The notes under the pieces are model-generated. The model was not told where the DNA came from. It was given only the letters and a program-made list of their open reading frames with translations, and did not search any database. 64,000 nt of DNA from Macellibacteroides fermentans (lineage in GTDB: Bacteria; Bacteroidota; Bacteroidia; Bacteroidales; Tannerellaceae). Both the position numbers and the translations under genes were made by a program. This document shows positions 1-9,912 of the stretch, in pieces (positions within the stretch are counted from its first letter, which is position 1; each line of letters opens with the position of its first letter). Where the stretch lies: assembly GCF_013409575.1 (NCBI RefSeq), contig NZ_JACCCY010000002.1, positions 186,001 to 250,000 of the forward strand. The letters are read 5' to 3'.

Positions 1-3000
1 CGTCGGTAATTGTTAAAGGAACAACTACAGGAACTGTAACGGACTATGACGGTAAATTTAGTTTAAGCGTTCCTTCAGCAGCAAAAACGCTGGTGATTTC
101 TTACATTGGTATGGCAGCACAAGAAGTTGCTATTGCTCCCAATGTACGTGTTCTATTGAAAGCAGATACTCAAAATCTGGATGAAGTTGTTGTAACCGCT
201 TTGGGTATCTCTCGTGAGAAAAAAGCCCTTGGTTATGCAGTATCAGAAGTAAAAGGAGACGAAATGCTTAAAGCCCGCGGTGGTGTAAGTAACCCTATCA
301 ACGCCTTGCAAGGGAAAGTGGCCGGTCTTCAGATCCAGGGAGGTGCAGGTTCTATGGGTGGATCTTCAAAAGTAATTATTCGCGGTGTAAAATCAATATC
401 CGGAAACAACCAGCCCTTGTTTGTTATCGATGGAGTACCTATTGAAGGAACCGATTTCAACTCTACCGATGCAGCCAGAGGTGCTGGCGGTTACGACTAT
501 GGTAACCTTATTCAAGACTTAAACCCGGATGATATTGAAAATATTTCTGTATTGAAAGGTCCGAATGCTTCTGCACTTTACGGTTCACGTGCAACCAACG
601 GGGTGGTAATGATTACAACTAAAAAAGGGAAAAAAGGAGAAGGTTACGGTGTAACATTCAATAGCTCTTTAGGTTTTGAAGTGGTTACCAAAATGCCACA
701 GATGCAGAAACTATATGGTGGTGGTTATGGTTTTGAAACAATCACGATCAATGGCAACGAGTATTTATATCCAGATATGGCTACAGACGAGACCTGGGGC
801 GATAAGTATGAAGGTCAAGAAATTGTATCATGGTACGACTTAGCCAAATGGGAAGCCGGAGGTAAAGTTGGGAACCCAACTACATCTAAATGGCAGACTC
901 CTGCAAACGATATTGATTCTTTTTTTGAAACCGGAGTTGTTTTTACAAACAATGTATCGGTGGCTCAGGCAACCGACAGAGCTTCTGCACGTATCTCATA
1001 TACCAACTCAGATTTGAAGGGATTTATGCCAAACAGCTCATTGAAGAAAAATATTTTCAATGTTTCGGCTTCAACTACCAGCGCCGACAAGCGTTTGGAG
1101 TTATTCACAAATGTAACCTATTTCAACTCGGCAGCAAAAGGTCGTTCGGAAACTGGTTATGGCGATAACAACGTAATGCAAAAATTCGTTCAGTGGGGAC
1201 ACCGCGAATTGGATATGAAGGAATTGAAATCTTTATATCAAATGCCGGATGGAACGCAGGCAACATGGAACCGTGTAGCTTGGGATGATGCTACACCCAA
1301 TTACAGTAACAACCCATATTGGAGTCGTTATATGAATTATCAGAATGACTCACGTAACCGTGTCTATGGTAATGTTGGTATAAGTTATAAAATTGCTGAA
1401 TCCCTGAAATTTCAATACAAAGCTAACTTGGACTTCTTCGTAGACAAGCAATTTGAACGTAATGCTGTTTACTCGCAGGAACAATCCAGATACAAAGAAA
1501 TGTCTCGTCAGCAGGCGGAAATGAACCATGAATTCTTGTTGTCATTCAATAAAAATATAACAGATTATTCATTCAGTGCAAATCTAGGATCCAACTTGAT
1601 GAGTCGTAGATATGAATATGTTTATGGTGAGACCGATGGCGGACTAGCAATTCCTGAATTCTATAACCTGAAAAACTCTGTGAACCCTGCAACAGGAACA
1701 AATTATTTGAGAAAGAAATCTATCAACTCAATCTTTGCAAGTGGAACAGTGGGTTATAAGAGTATGTTATATCTGGACTTGTCATTACGTAACGACTGGT
1801 CTTCTACATTGCCTAATGGTAACAACTCCTATTTGTATCCATCTGTAACAGGAAGTTTCATCTTCTCTGAACTAGTAAAAGAAGATTTACCATGGTTAAA
1901 CTTCGGTAAAGTTCGTTTAGGCTTTGCTCAGGTAGGTAACGATACAGATCCCTATCAAATTGTAGACACATATACTCAGTATACCAATATTACTTCAACA
2001 CCAGGTTATGTTTTGGCCAATACATTAAAGAATAGTGGATTAAAGCCTGAAACTACCAATTCTTATGAAGCAGGACTTGAACTTTCATTGTTTAACAACC
2101 GTTTCGGTATTGAAGCGACTTATTATTCAAGTGAAACGAAGAATCAGATTATTCCTCTTTCAATTACAGGAACATCCGGATATCTTTACAAAGTTGTTAA
2201 TACTGGTTTGATGACCAACCAGGGTATTGAGTTAAGCATTCATGGAACTCCGGTTCAGACAGCTGATTTCACTTGGGAATCATCATTGGTTCTAGCTTCA
2301 AATAAAAATAAAGTTAAGAAGTTGCTTGAAGATGTAAGCTATTACAGACTCACAACAGCTCCTTTCAAAGTTGAAGTCGGAGCAATGGAAGGCCAGGAGT
2401 ATGGTGTGATTATGGGAACTGATTTTGTTTATGATGCAAAAGGCAACAGAGTAATTAACGAAGATGGTTCATATGCCGCAACAGATGGTAACGTAAACAT
2501 CGGTAGTATTTATCCTGACTTTACAGGAGGATGGACTAATACATTCCGCTTCAAGAATTTTGATTTGAGTGTGTTGCTTGATTTCTCAAAAGGTGGCAAC
2601 TATTTCTCTACTTCTTATATGTGGGGTATGTATTCTGGTATGCTTGAAGAAAGTGCTGCTATAAATGAAAATGGAGTAAATATACGTGAATCTATCGCAA
2701 ATGGTGGAGGTGTATTGTTACAAGGTGTACAAGCTGACGGAACTCCTAATACGGTTCGTATGGGAGCAGAAGATTTTGGTGCACAACATTACTCAGGTCC
2801 GGCTGCTCAGAATGTTTTCAAGTCGGATTATGTTAAACTTCGCGAAATCAATTTAGGTTATACTATTCCTATGAAGAGCAATTATTTTGTAAAATCTCTT
2901 CGTGTATCTGCGTACGGACGTAACCTGGCAGTTTGGGGCCCGGATGTAAAGCATTTCGATCCAGAAATGGCTATTACAAACTCAGGTAATATTCAAGGTA

Positions 3001-3062
3001 TCGAAGGTGGAGCACTTCCATCGGTCGCAAACTTTGGTATGAACGTTAGTGTTAAATTTTAA
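1..3062 (+). CDS. SusC/RagA-family TonB-dependent outer-membrane receptor (5' end cut by window)
   Basis: Outer-membrane beta-barrel that imports oligosaccharides or peptides with a SusD lipoprotein, powered by TonB. The reading frame is open from base 3, so the gene starts upstream of the window; 1019 residues are visible. The first part is the carboxypeptidase-regulatory-like domain (VKGTTTGTV, SYIGM), followed by the TonB-box/plug boundary (DEVVVTALG), the plug (PLFVIDGVPI, ALYGSRATNGVVMITTKKG) and the barrel ending in VSVKF. The internal GTG at 93 is not the true start. A SusD gene follows 12 bases later. The substrate cannot be deduced. The 5' module is almost the same as in the next two susC genes. 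Confidence 0.95.
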   Translation, partial: SVIVKGTTTGTVTDYDGKFSLSVPSAAKTLVISYIGMAAQEVAIAPNVRVLLKADTQNLDEVVVTALGISREKKALGYAVSEVKGDEMLKARGGVSNPINALQGKVAGLQIQGGAGSMGGSSKVIIRGVKSISGNNQPLFVIDGVPIEGTDFNSTDAARGAGGYDYGNLIQDLNPDDIENISVLKGPNASALYGSRATNGVVMITTKKGKKGEGYGVTFNSSLGFEVVTKMPQMQKLYGGGYGFETITINGNEYLYPDMATDETWGDKYEGQEIVSWYDLAKWEAGGKVGNPTTSKWQTPANDIDSFFETGVVFTNNVSVAQATDRASARISYTNSDLKGFMPNSSLKKNIFNVSASTTSADKRLELFTNVTYFNSAAKGRSETGYGDNNVMQKFVQWGHRELDMKELKSLYQMPDGTQATWNRVAWDDATPNYSNNPYWSRYMNYQNDSRNRVYGNVGISYKIAESLKFQYKANLDFFVDKQFERNAVYSQEQSRYKEMSRQQAEMNHEFLLSFNKNITDYSFSANLGSNLMSRRYEYVYGETDGGLAIPEFYNLKNSVNPATGTNYLRKKSINSIFASGTVGYKSMLYLDLSLRNDWSSTLPNGNNSYLYPSVTGSFIFSELVKEDLPWLNFGKVRLGFAQVGNDTDPYQIVDTYTQYTNITSTPGYVLANTLKNSGLKPETTNSYEAGLELSLFNNRFGIEATYYSSETKNQIIPLSITGTSGYLYKVVNTGLMTNQGIELSIHGTPVQTADFTWESSLVLASNKNKVKKLLEDVSYYRLTTAPFKVEVGAMEGQEYGVIMGTDFVYDAKGNRVINEDGSYAATDGNVNIGSIYPDFTGGWTNTFRFKNFDLSVLLDFSKGGNYFSTSYMWGMYSGMLEESAAINENGVNIRESIANGGGVLLQGVQADGTPNTVRMGAEDFGAQHYSGPAAQNVFKSDYVKLREINLGYTIPMKSNYFVKSLRVSAYGRNLAVWGPDVKHFDPEMAITNSGNIQGIEGGALPSVANFGMNVSVKF

Positions 3063-3074
3063 TCAATTCGAAAT

Positions 3075-4649
3075 ATGAAAAGTTTATTATATAAATTTCT
3101 TTTCGTTACAGCATTGTTTACTGCTGTATCGTGTGAGGATTTTGAGACTGTAAATTCAGATCCCAACAATCCCAAAGAAGTGCCTACCAATATGATTATG
3201 GCGGGTGTACAAAAACAAATCATGGACAATGTATATGATAACTGGTTTAGCGGTCGCCAGAGCTTGGTGTATAGCCAATATTGGGCACAACGTAACTATA
3301 CGGAAGAAGACCGTTACCAGATTCGTGAAAGTGTAAACAACAACTATTTTAATTATCTGTACCAAAGTGCAGCCAATCTGGAGGAAATTATTAAACTAAA
3401 TACTGACGAAGCAACAGCGGTTAAAATGTCAGCTTATGGTGCTAATGCCAATCAGATTGCTGCTTCTAAGATTCTAAAAGTTTGGTTGTTTCAGGTGATG
3501 ACAGACACATGGGGTTCCATCCCTTATACAGAAGCATCTAAGCTGAAAGAAGGATTGTATTATCCAAAGTATGATGATCAGAAGGAAATATATACTTCAC
3601 TGATTAAAGAACTTACTGATGCAGCAAACATGATTGACGAGAGTGAGCCCGCTTTTGTAAGTGGAGATCGTATCTATGGTGGTGATGCTACAAAATGGAA
3701 ACGTTTTGCCAATTCATTGAAATGTCGTTTGGCAATCCACGTGTCTAAAGTTGATTCTAACTGGAAAACGTACATTGCAGAAGCGCTTGCAAGTGGAGTA
3801 TTCCAAGGTAATGCTGATAATGCTGCTTATCAATATTCATCTACAGCTCCTGAACAATGTGGCTTTTATATCGGATACTTCGAAGATAAACGTAACGACT
3901 TCACAATTACCCGTCCATTTGTTGATATATTGAAAGGTCAGAGAGATACATTAAATGCAAAATCTCACCCATGGGAAGGTGTTATTGATCCACGTTTGCC
4001 AATCTACACTACATCAAGAAACGGTGCTTATGTAGGTATGCCTTATGGTATTCCAAGCAACACGGTTACTTCAGCTATGAGAAATGCAGCTCCGTCGTGG
4101 TATAGTACAACCAATCATCCGTTATGTTTAAATGCTGATTTTACTGTGCCATTGATGACTTATGCCGAGTTGCAATTTATTCTGTGTGAATATAAAGGTT
4201 ATACAGCTGAAGAGTATAAGAAAGGAATTCAGGCATCAATCGACTATTGGGGTACTTTGTTTGGATCTGTTCCAGATGCATCGGGATATATTGATGCAGT
4301 AAGTACAACGGTGAATGCTGAAACTTTAGCATTGCAGAAGTATATTGATCTTTACATGAACGGAACAGAAGCTTGGGTTGAGTACCGTCGTACGGGATAC
4401 CCGACTCAGATTCTAAAACCTGGAGAGATTTCTGTAATTTCAGGAGGAGAAGAAATACCATTCTCTACTTTGTCAGATACCAAGGGTGATATTATCTCTC
4501 GTGTAAAATATCCTACTAACGAAAGTACATTGAATGCACAGAGTTTTACTGATGCTGTAGCCAAACTTCAGGATGGTAGCAACAACTATTATTCAAAGAT
4601 GTTCTGGGATGTACGAACTACATCAAATCCTCATCCGGCTAACAAATAA
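3075..4649 (+). CDS. SusD/RagB-family surface lipoprotein (SusD-like_2 type)
   Basis: Substrate-binding lid of the SusC transporter encoded just upstream. The 524-residue protein begins with a lipoprotein signal peptide with lipobox AVSC, so Cys20 should be lipidated. The N-terminal DFETVNSDPNNP and the TPR-like helical body (LKVWLFQVMTDTWGSIPYTEA, YAELQFILCEYKGY, GTEAWVEYRRTGYP) are typical of SusD-like_2 proteins. It is separated from susC by 12 bases and shares its transcript, which ends at the hairpin at 4671. The ligand is unknown. Confidence 0.93.
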   Translation: MKSLLYKFLFVTALFTAVSCEDFETVNSDPNNPKEVPTNMIMAGVQKQIMDNVYDNWFSGRQSLVYSQYWAQRNYTEEDRYQIRESVNNNYFNYLYQSAANLEEIIKLNTDEATAVKMSAYGANANQIAASKILKVWLFQVMTDTWGSIPYTEASKLKEGLYYPKYDDQKEIYTSLIKELTDAANMIDESEPAFVSGDRIYGGDATKWKRFANSLKCRLAIHVSKVDSNWKTYIAEALASGVFQGNADNAAYQYSSTAPEQCGFYIGYFEDKRNDFTITRPFVDILKGQRDTLNAKSHPWEGVIDPRLPIYTTSRNGAYVGMPYGIPSNTVTSAMRNAAPSWYSTTNHPLCLNADFTVPLMTYAELQFILCEYKGYTAEEYKKGIQASIDYWGTLFGSVPDASGYIDAVSTTVNAETLALQKYIDLYMNGTEAWVEYRRTGYPTQILKPGEISVISGGEEIPFSTLSDTKGDIISRVKYPTNESTLNAQSFTDAVAKLQDGSNNYYSKMFWDVRTTSNPHPANK

Positions 4650-4670
4650 TAGCCAATCATAATCAATATA

Positions 4671-4703
4671 AAGGGACTTTCCGTAAGGAGGTCCCTTTTT
4701 TTT
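4671..4703 (+). terminator. Rho-independent terminator after first susCD pair
   Basis: GGGAC and GTCCC arms, extended by G-U pairs, close a short loop and are followed directly by eight T. It lies 21 bases after the susD stop codon. Confidence 0.85.
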
Positions 4704-5000
4704 GCCCGTAAGTTGCTGTTAATAATTGATTTGAATGACTTATATAATGCTAACAATTTTCTTATTTTATACTTACAGTTTATAACATTCCAAAACATTC
4801 ATAATGCATAAATATGCAAAAACGGAACATATAGATAGGTTTTATGCAGTCATAATTCAAATTTATTCATAAAAATGCATGTAGGTATGCTATAAAACAT
4901 AAAATATTGTTACTTTTGTCACTTCTAAATTTTTGCACATTAATTAGCTAATGCTAAAATGAACGTGTGGTTTATATATTTAAATTCTTAAAGATTGTCT
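4704..5000. other. AT-rich intergenic leader of second susC gene
   Basis: About 300 bases without a supported gene. Variants of ATGCATAAATATGCA, TTCATAAAAATGCAT and TATGCTATAAAACAT recur between about 4798 and 4900. A -7-like box TACTTTTG lies at 4911-4918, without a convincing -33 element. It probably carries the promoter and regulator sites of the second susCD pair. Confidence 0.5.
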
Positions 5001-8000
5001 ATGAAGAAGTTGACTTTTCTATTTTTATGCCTTGTGCTAGGCATCGGATTGGCAACCGCCCAGACGAAAGAGGTATCAGGTACCGTTATTTCGGCTGAAG
5101 ACGCAATGCCGGTAATCGGGGCTTCTGTTGTTGTAAAAGGAACAACTACAGGAACCGTATCCGATTATGATGGAAAATTTAGTCTGAATGTTCCAACATC
5201 AGCTAAAACGTTGGTAATTTCTTATATCGGAATGGAAAGCCAGGAAGTGGCTATTGTTCCGAATATGAAAGTTACATTAAAATCAGATACTCAGAATCTG
5301 GAAGAAGTAGTGGTAACCGGTTATGGCGTTATGAAGAAAGCAGCTTTCACCGGAGCAGCTCAGGTTGTAGGGGGTGATAACCTTACAAAGAGAACCGATG
5401 CTAACTTCATGAAATCGCTGGAAGGAAGCGTAGCTGGTCTTCAGATAAGCAGCTTTACCGGTCAGCCGGGTGCATTCGCGGCAACAACCATTCGAGGAAA
5501 AGGATCTGTAAACTCAGGCACAGAACCTTTATATGTTATCGATGGAATTGCTATCTATTCAGACAAAATGGGGGTAAACAGTGCATCTGGAAGCGGTGAT
5601 ATGGCTGCAAGTCCGATGGCTAATATCAATCCTAATGATATCGAAAGTATTACCGTACTGAAAGATGCTACAGCAACAGCTATCTACGGAGCCAGAGCAG
5701 CTAATGGTGTAATTGTTGTTACAACAAAGAAGGGTGCTCAGGGAAAAGCCCGTTTTAATTTCAGTGCCAAGGCAGGAACAAGCTTTGTAAACGCACTAGA
5801 TCATAACTATAAAACCGTTAATCTGGATCGTTATAAGGAAATCTGGAAGGAAGGTCTTATGAACTCCGGTGACGCTGAAAATATGGATGAAGCAGAGAGT
5901 GTACTAAATTACTATGTTGACGGCTATTACGGTGTAAATCTGGCAGAAAATATTCAAAGTGTGGATTGGCTGGATGCTGTTTTGCAAAACGGAACAACGC
6001 AAGATTACAACCTTAGTGTTCAGGGTGGTAACGAATCTATGCGTTATTACATCAGTGGAGGCTACTTTGAAAACACAGGTGTACTGATTGGTACAGGGAT
6101 GAAGCGTTATTCCGGACGTGTAAGTCTGGATGGCAACCAGGGCCGTTTAGGCTATGGCCTTTCTGTGAGCGGAGCATTGTCGGATATCGACAACAGTATG
6201 ACCGAAAGTCAGTATATCAATCCGATCGTTGCAGTATACGACCTTCGCCCTTTCCAGCAAATTAGAAATGCCGACGGATCGTATAATTTGGATGCTTACT
6301 ATAACCCAGTAGCAATTAATGATAAGGAAAATGGCGACAAGCGTAATCAGAAGCAAACAACTTTGGTTGTTAATCCGTATGTAACCTATAAGCTTACGGA
6401 TAACCTGACTTGGAAAACCAATGCAGGTTTAAGCCTTATCGACCTGAATGAGTTTTTCTACAGTTCAAAATACAACCCCCAATACTCAGACAGTGGTCTA
6501 ATGGGAGAGAAAAATCTGGAACGTGCAACTACCTATTCTATTACTAATACATTGAACTTTGTAAATACATTTAATGAAGTACACAATATAAATGTATTAC
6601 TAGGACAGGAAGCTCAGAAGGTAGCTTTCAATCAGGTTTATGCTGCAGCAAGCGGATATCCCAGCGATGCAGTATTCGAGTTGGACAATGCTTCTACGCC
6701 TGTTAGTGCCGGATCTATGAAAAAGGCAAGTACACTTTCCTCTTTCTTTATGAATGCAGAATACAACTATAATAATAAGTATTATGGATCTGCTTCTTTA
6801 AGATATGATGGTTCATCTCGTTTCGGTGCCAATAACCAATGGGCTCCCTTCTGGTCGCTCGGTGCTAAATACCGTATTTCAGAAGAAGACTTTATGGAGA
6901 ACACCAAAGAATGGTTATCTGATCTTACCATTCGTGGTAGTTACGGTACCGTAGGTAACCAGGATATTGGTTATTATGCAGCTATGGGTCTTTATAGCTA
7001 TGGATATTCGTACAATTCAAAACCCGGAGCTGTTCCTACGCAGATTTCAAATCCGGATTTGAAATGGGAGACTGTAGCAAAAGCAGATATCGGTTTGAAT
7101 GCTGTATTGTTCAACCGTTTCACAGTAGAGCTAGACTACTACAATCAACGTACCAAGGACATGATTTTTGATGTGCCTTTGTCATTTACTACAGGATTCT
7201 CTTCTGTAATGAAGAATGTTGGCGAAATGGAGAATCAGGGATTTGAATTCCTTGTAAATACAAATGTAATGAAGACCGACGAATTCAGATGGGATGTAAA
7301 TCTAACCGGGACCCTAAATCGTAATAAGATTGTCAAACTGGCAACAGACAAACCTATCGAAAATACAACGACTATCCGTAAAGTTGGCGAAGCATACAAC
7401 ACTTTCTATATGGCAGAATATGCAGGAGTTGATCCCGAAACAGGTTCTCCCCTTTGGTATAAAGGTAAAGAAGGTAAAGAAACTACTTCCAATATTAACG
7501 AAGCCGGTCAGCGTATCGTTGGTTCTGCCGATCCAAAGTTTTATGGTGGTGTTGGCATGAACTTCAAATACAAGAATTTTGATTTATCGCTCGATGCAAG
7601 CTATACCTTGGGTAATAAAGTATATAACTCCGGTTTTGCATACGATATGCAGGTGGGACATTACTTCCTGGGCCCGGTTTCCAACTATGTTTACGAAAAC
7701 CGCTGGCAGAAACCAGGCGACATAACCAATGTTCCTAAATTTGAAGCAGGTAGCAGCTCAAACGCTGAGGCTCACTCTACCCGATTCCTGATGAGCGGTT
7801 CTTACCTGCGCATGAAGTCAATCGTATTTGGTTATACATTGCCAACCAAGCTTCTTGCACAAGCCGGAATCTCCAACTTAAGAGTATATGCTTCGGCTGA
7901 CAACCTGTTTACTATCACTTCAAGTGATTACATCGGGTTTGATCCTCAAACAAGACCAACCGGATTCCAATCATGGTCTTATCCTGTACCAACCAATATC

Positions 8001-8027
8001 ATGTTTGGTATTAATTTAGGTTTTTAA
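5001..8027 (+). CDS. SusC/RagA-family TonB-dependent outer-membrane receptor
   Basis: TonB-dependent uptake barrel of about 1008 residues. A signal peptide ending ATAQ is followed by a carboxypeptidase-regulatory-like domain (about 25-105), the junction EEVVVTGYG, a plug (PLYVIDGIAI, AIYGARAANGVIVVTTKKG) and a barrel with the terminal aromatic strand MFGINLGF. The ATG at 5001 (MKKLTF) is preferred; an in-frame TTG two codons upstream matches the position of the first ATG in the third susC. It is paired with the SusD gene 19 bases downstream. Its first 330 bases closely resemble those of the genes at 1 and 9913, while the barrel differs, so the transported substrates probably differ. Confidence 0.95.
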   Translation: MKKLTFLFLCLVLGIGLATAQTKEVSGTVISAEDAMPVIGASVVVKGTTTGTVSDYDGKFSLNVPTSAKTLVISYIGMESQEVAIVPNMKVTLKSDTQNLEEVVVTGYGVMKKAAFTGAAQVVGGDNLTKRTDANFMKSLEGSVAGLQISSFTGQPGAFAATTIRGKGSVNSGTEPLYVIDGIAIYSDKMGVNSASGSGDMAASPMANINPNDIESITVLKDATATAIYGARAANGVIVVTTKKGAQGKARFNFSAKAGTSFVNALDHNYKTVNLDRYKEIWKEGLMNSGDAENMDEAESVLNYYVDGYYGVNLAENIQSVDWLDAVLQNGTTQDYNLSVQGGNESMRYYISGGYFENTGVLIGTGMKRYSGRVSLDGNQGRLGYGLSVSGALSDIDNSMTESQYINPIVAVYDLRPFQQIRNADGSYNLDAYYNPVAINDKENGDKRNQKQTTLVVNPYVTYKLTDNLTWKTNAGLSLIDLNEFFYSSKYNPQYSDSGLMGEKNLERATTYSITNTLNFVNTFNEVHNINVLLGQEAQKVAFNQVYAAASGYPSDAVFELDNASTPVSAGSMKKASTLSSFFMNAEYNYNNKYYGSASLRYDGSSRFGANNQWAPFWSLGAKYRISEEDFMENTKEWLSDLTIRGSYGTVGNQDIGYYAAMGLYSYGYSYNSKPGAVPTQISNPDLKWETVAKADIGLNAVLFNRFTVELDYYNQRTKDMIFDVPLSFTTGFSSVMKNVGEMENQGFEFLVNTNVMKTDEFRWDVNLTGTLNRNKIVKLATDKPIENTTTIRKVGEAYNTFYMAEYAGVDPETGSPLWYKGKEGKETTSNINEAGQRIVGSADPKFYGGVGMNFKYKNFDLSLDASYTLGNKVYNSGFAYDMQVGHYFLGPVSNYVYENRWQKPGDITNVPKFEAGSSSNAEAHSTRFLMSGSYLRMKSIVFGYTLPTKLLAQAGISNLRVYASADNLFTITSSDYIGFDPQTRPTGFQSWSYPVPTNIMFGINLGF

Positions 8028-8046
8028 TTTATAAAGAAAGTAGAGT

Positions 8047-9447
8047 ATGAAAAATATATTTTTGATCGCACTTTCAGGAATGCTGATGATAAGCTCTGTT
8101 TCTTGCGATGATTTTCTTACGGAAACACCGTCGGTATCCATTCCGGACAATCAGGCATTTAATACCTCGCAAGATTATACAAATGCATTGAATGGACTGT
8201 ATCAAACATTGGGCCGTTATTCTTTCTTAGGAAGAAACATTCTTGCTATGGGAGATGCCTCTTCTGATTTGGCAGCACATACTGCTGCTACCTCACATTT
8301 CTATAATATTTTCAGATACCAGGTATTGGATACCAATACATATCTGGAGGAAATTTGGGGAACAGGGTATTATGCCATTGACCGTGCATCACGTATCATA
8401 GCAGCATCAGAAACTTCGGCTCAGTTTACCGAATCGGAATCTGTTGTGGTAAATCGTTGTGTTGCTCAAGCTTATGCTGTAAGAGCATTAAGTTCATTTT
8501 ATTTGGTAAACTATTTTGGTTTACCATACTCGGATGCCAATAAGTCTACATTAGGAATTGTAAATGTAACAAAGCCGGTTGCAGCTTTCGAACAGATAAA
8601 GAGAAGTACTGTAGGTGAGAACTACGACCAGATTCTTTCAGACATTGCCAAGGCAAAAGAATATTTTGCCAAGGAGGGAGTGGAAGATGTAGATTATATA
8701 TTTATGAACAAAGCAGCTGTTTCTGCATTGGAGGCTCGGGTTAAACTGTATATGAAAGACTACAACGGAGCCATCGTTGCCGCAAACCAAGCAATTGCAT
8801 TGAAAGATGGAGCTATTGTGTCAAGTAAAGAAGACTATATCCAACTGTACCGTTCGCTTGTGATTTCATCCGAAGATATATTTGTAATAGCTAAATCGGC
8901 CACCGATTATTTGTCGGCTAATTCATTAAATACATTATATGGAGACTATGGTATGTCTTTAAATGAATCGACAATCGCCGAATACCCTTCTACAGATATT
9001 CGCCTTGCATTGCTTGGTGGGGAATGGAAGGGCGGAAAGATGGCCGGTGTCTTTGCGAACAATCAGGTTTCAAATTTACCTGTTTTCCGTTTACCCGAAA
9101 TGTATTTGACGCTTGCTGAAGCCTATGCAAAGACTAACAAATTTGCTGAAGCTAAACAAAGTTTGCTGGAAGTAGCTGCTAAGCGTAATCCTGCGTTGGA
9201 AGATTCGGACATTCCTGAAGATGCAACAATTATTTCGTTTATAAACAAAGAGCGAAAATTGGAATTAGCACAAGAAGGACACCGTTTTCTGGATGCACGC
9301 CGTTTAGGTGAGAAAATCAGCGTAGGCAATGGTACCTATAAGAATTTTGATGTATCCAAGTTTGTATATCCAATACCTGCTAAGGAGGTGAATGCAGGCT
9401 TTGGAGTTGTTCAAACAACTGCCTGGGATGTCAATTTGCCCAAATAA
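8047..9447 (+). CDS. SusD/RagB-family surface lipoprotein
   Basis: 466-residue lipoprotein partner of the preceding SusC. The signal peptide has lipobox SVSC, followed by DDFLTETPSVSI, the usual SusD start. The body contains the TPR-like segments AYAVRALSSFYLVNYFGLPY and FRLPEMYLTLAEAYAKTN, and the C-terminal SusD signature INKERKLELAQEGHRFLDARR. It should bind substrate at the cell surface and close over the SusC barrel. It is co-transcribed with susC and ends at a strong hairpin at 9474. Confidence 0.94.
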   Translation: MKNIFLIALSGMLMISSVSCDDFLTETPSVSIPDNQAFNTSQDYTNALNGLYQTLGRYSFLGRNILAMGDASSDLAAHTAATSHFYNIFRYQVLDTNTYLEEIWGTGYYAIDRASRIIAASETSAQFTESESVVVNRCVAQAYAVRALSSFYLVNYFGLPYSDANKSTLGIVNVTKPVAAFEQIKRSTVGENYDQILSDIAKAKEYFAKEGVEDVDYIFMNKAAVSALEARVKLYMKDYNGAIVAANQAIALKDGAIVSSKEDYIQLYRSLVISSEDIFVIAKSATDYLSANSLNTLYGDYGMSLNESTIAEYPSTDIRLALLGGEWKGGKMAGVFANNQVSNLPVFRLPEMYLTLAEAYAKTNKFAEAKQSLLEVAAKRNPALEDSDIPEDATIISFINKERKLELAQEGHRFLDARRLGEKISVGNGTYKNFDVSKFVYPIPAKEVNAGFGVVQTTAWDVNLPK

Positions 9448-9473
9448 TTCAATCAAGTATAATCTAAAATGAA

Positions 9474-9506
9474 GCGGCTGCCTGTTTTCAGGTGGCCGCT
9501 TTTTTT
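9474..9506 (+). terminator. Rho-independent terminator after second susCD pair
   Basis: An 11-bp stem (GCGGCTGCCTG with CAGGTGGCCGC, including two G-U pairs), a TTTT loop and a run of seven T. Confidence 0.92.
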
Positions 9507-9912
9507 CAATAAACAGCCGTTTGGTTTTATAAATAAATGTATATTTACTAGGTTCAATAGCGTTAAAATTAATATGTCATTTGTTCAACTCTGTAAACAA
9601 AGGATTAAAAAACTTTAGTTGCTTACGATTTGTAACAACGACCTGCACTATCAATATGTAAGCATATTATTTATGCCCGTTTGAAGTGTCAAAATGTAGT
9701 TTTAATGTTAAATACTTAACCCGCTTGTTCCTCATGTTGAGCAGAATGTTTGTTATTTTTATGTTGTTTAAACTGTTTTTTTGTAAATAATATCGTTAAT
9801 TGTGTTCAAAATTGTTTTTTTTATTATATTTGCTTCTTAAAACTGAAAACATAAATTAAGCTAAAGTGTGTGTAAATTAGTAATTCAAAAGTTTAACATT
9901 AAAAGAATGTCT
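9507..9912. promoter_or_regulatory. Long AT-rich leader and promoter of third susC gene
   Basis: About 400 bases without a supported gene. TATATTTG at 9825-9832 matches the Bacteroidetes -7 element TAnnTTTG; a TTG at 9800-9802 lies 22 bases upstream as a possible -33 element. This would give a transcript starting near 9838 with a leader of about 75 bases. I see no riboswitch-like fold. Confidence 0.5.

Noticed and set aside
93-3062. A start at 93 for the first susC gene
   Set aside because: The frame is open upstream to the window edge and encodes the conserved VKGTTTGTV module, so 93 is an internal GTG.
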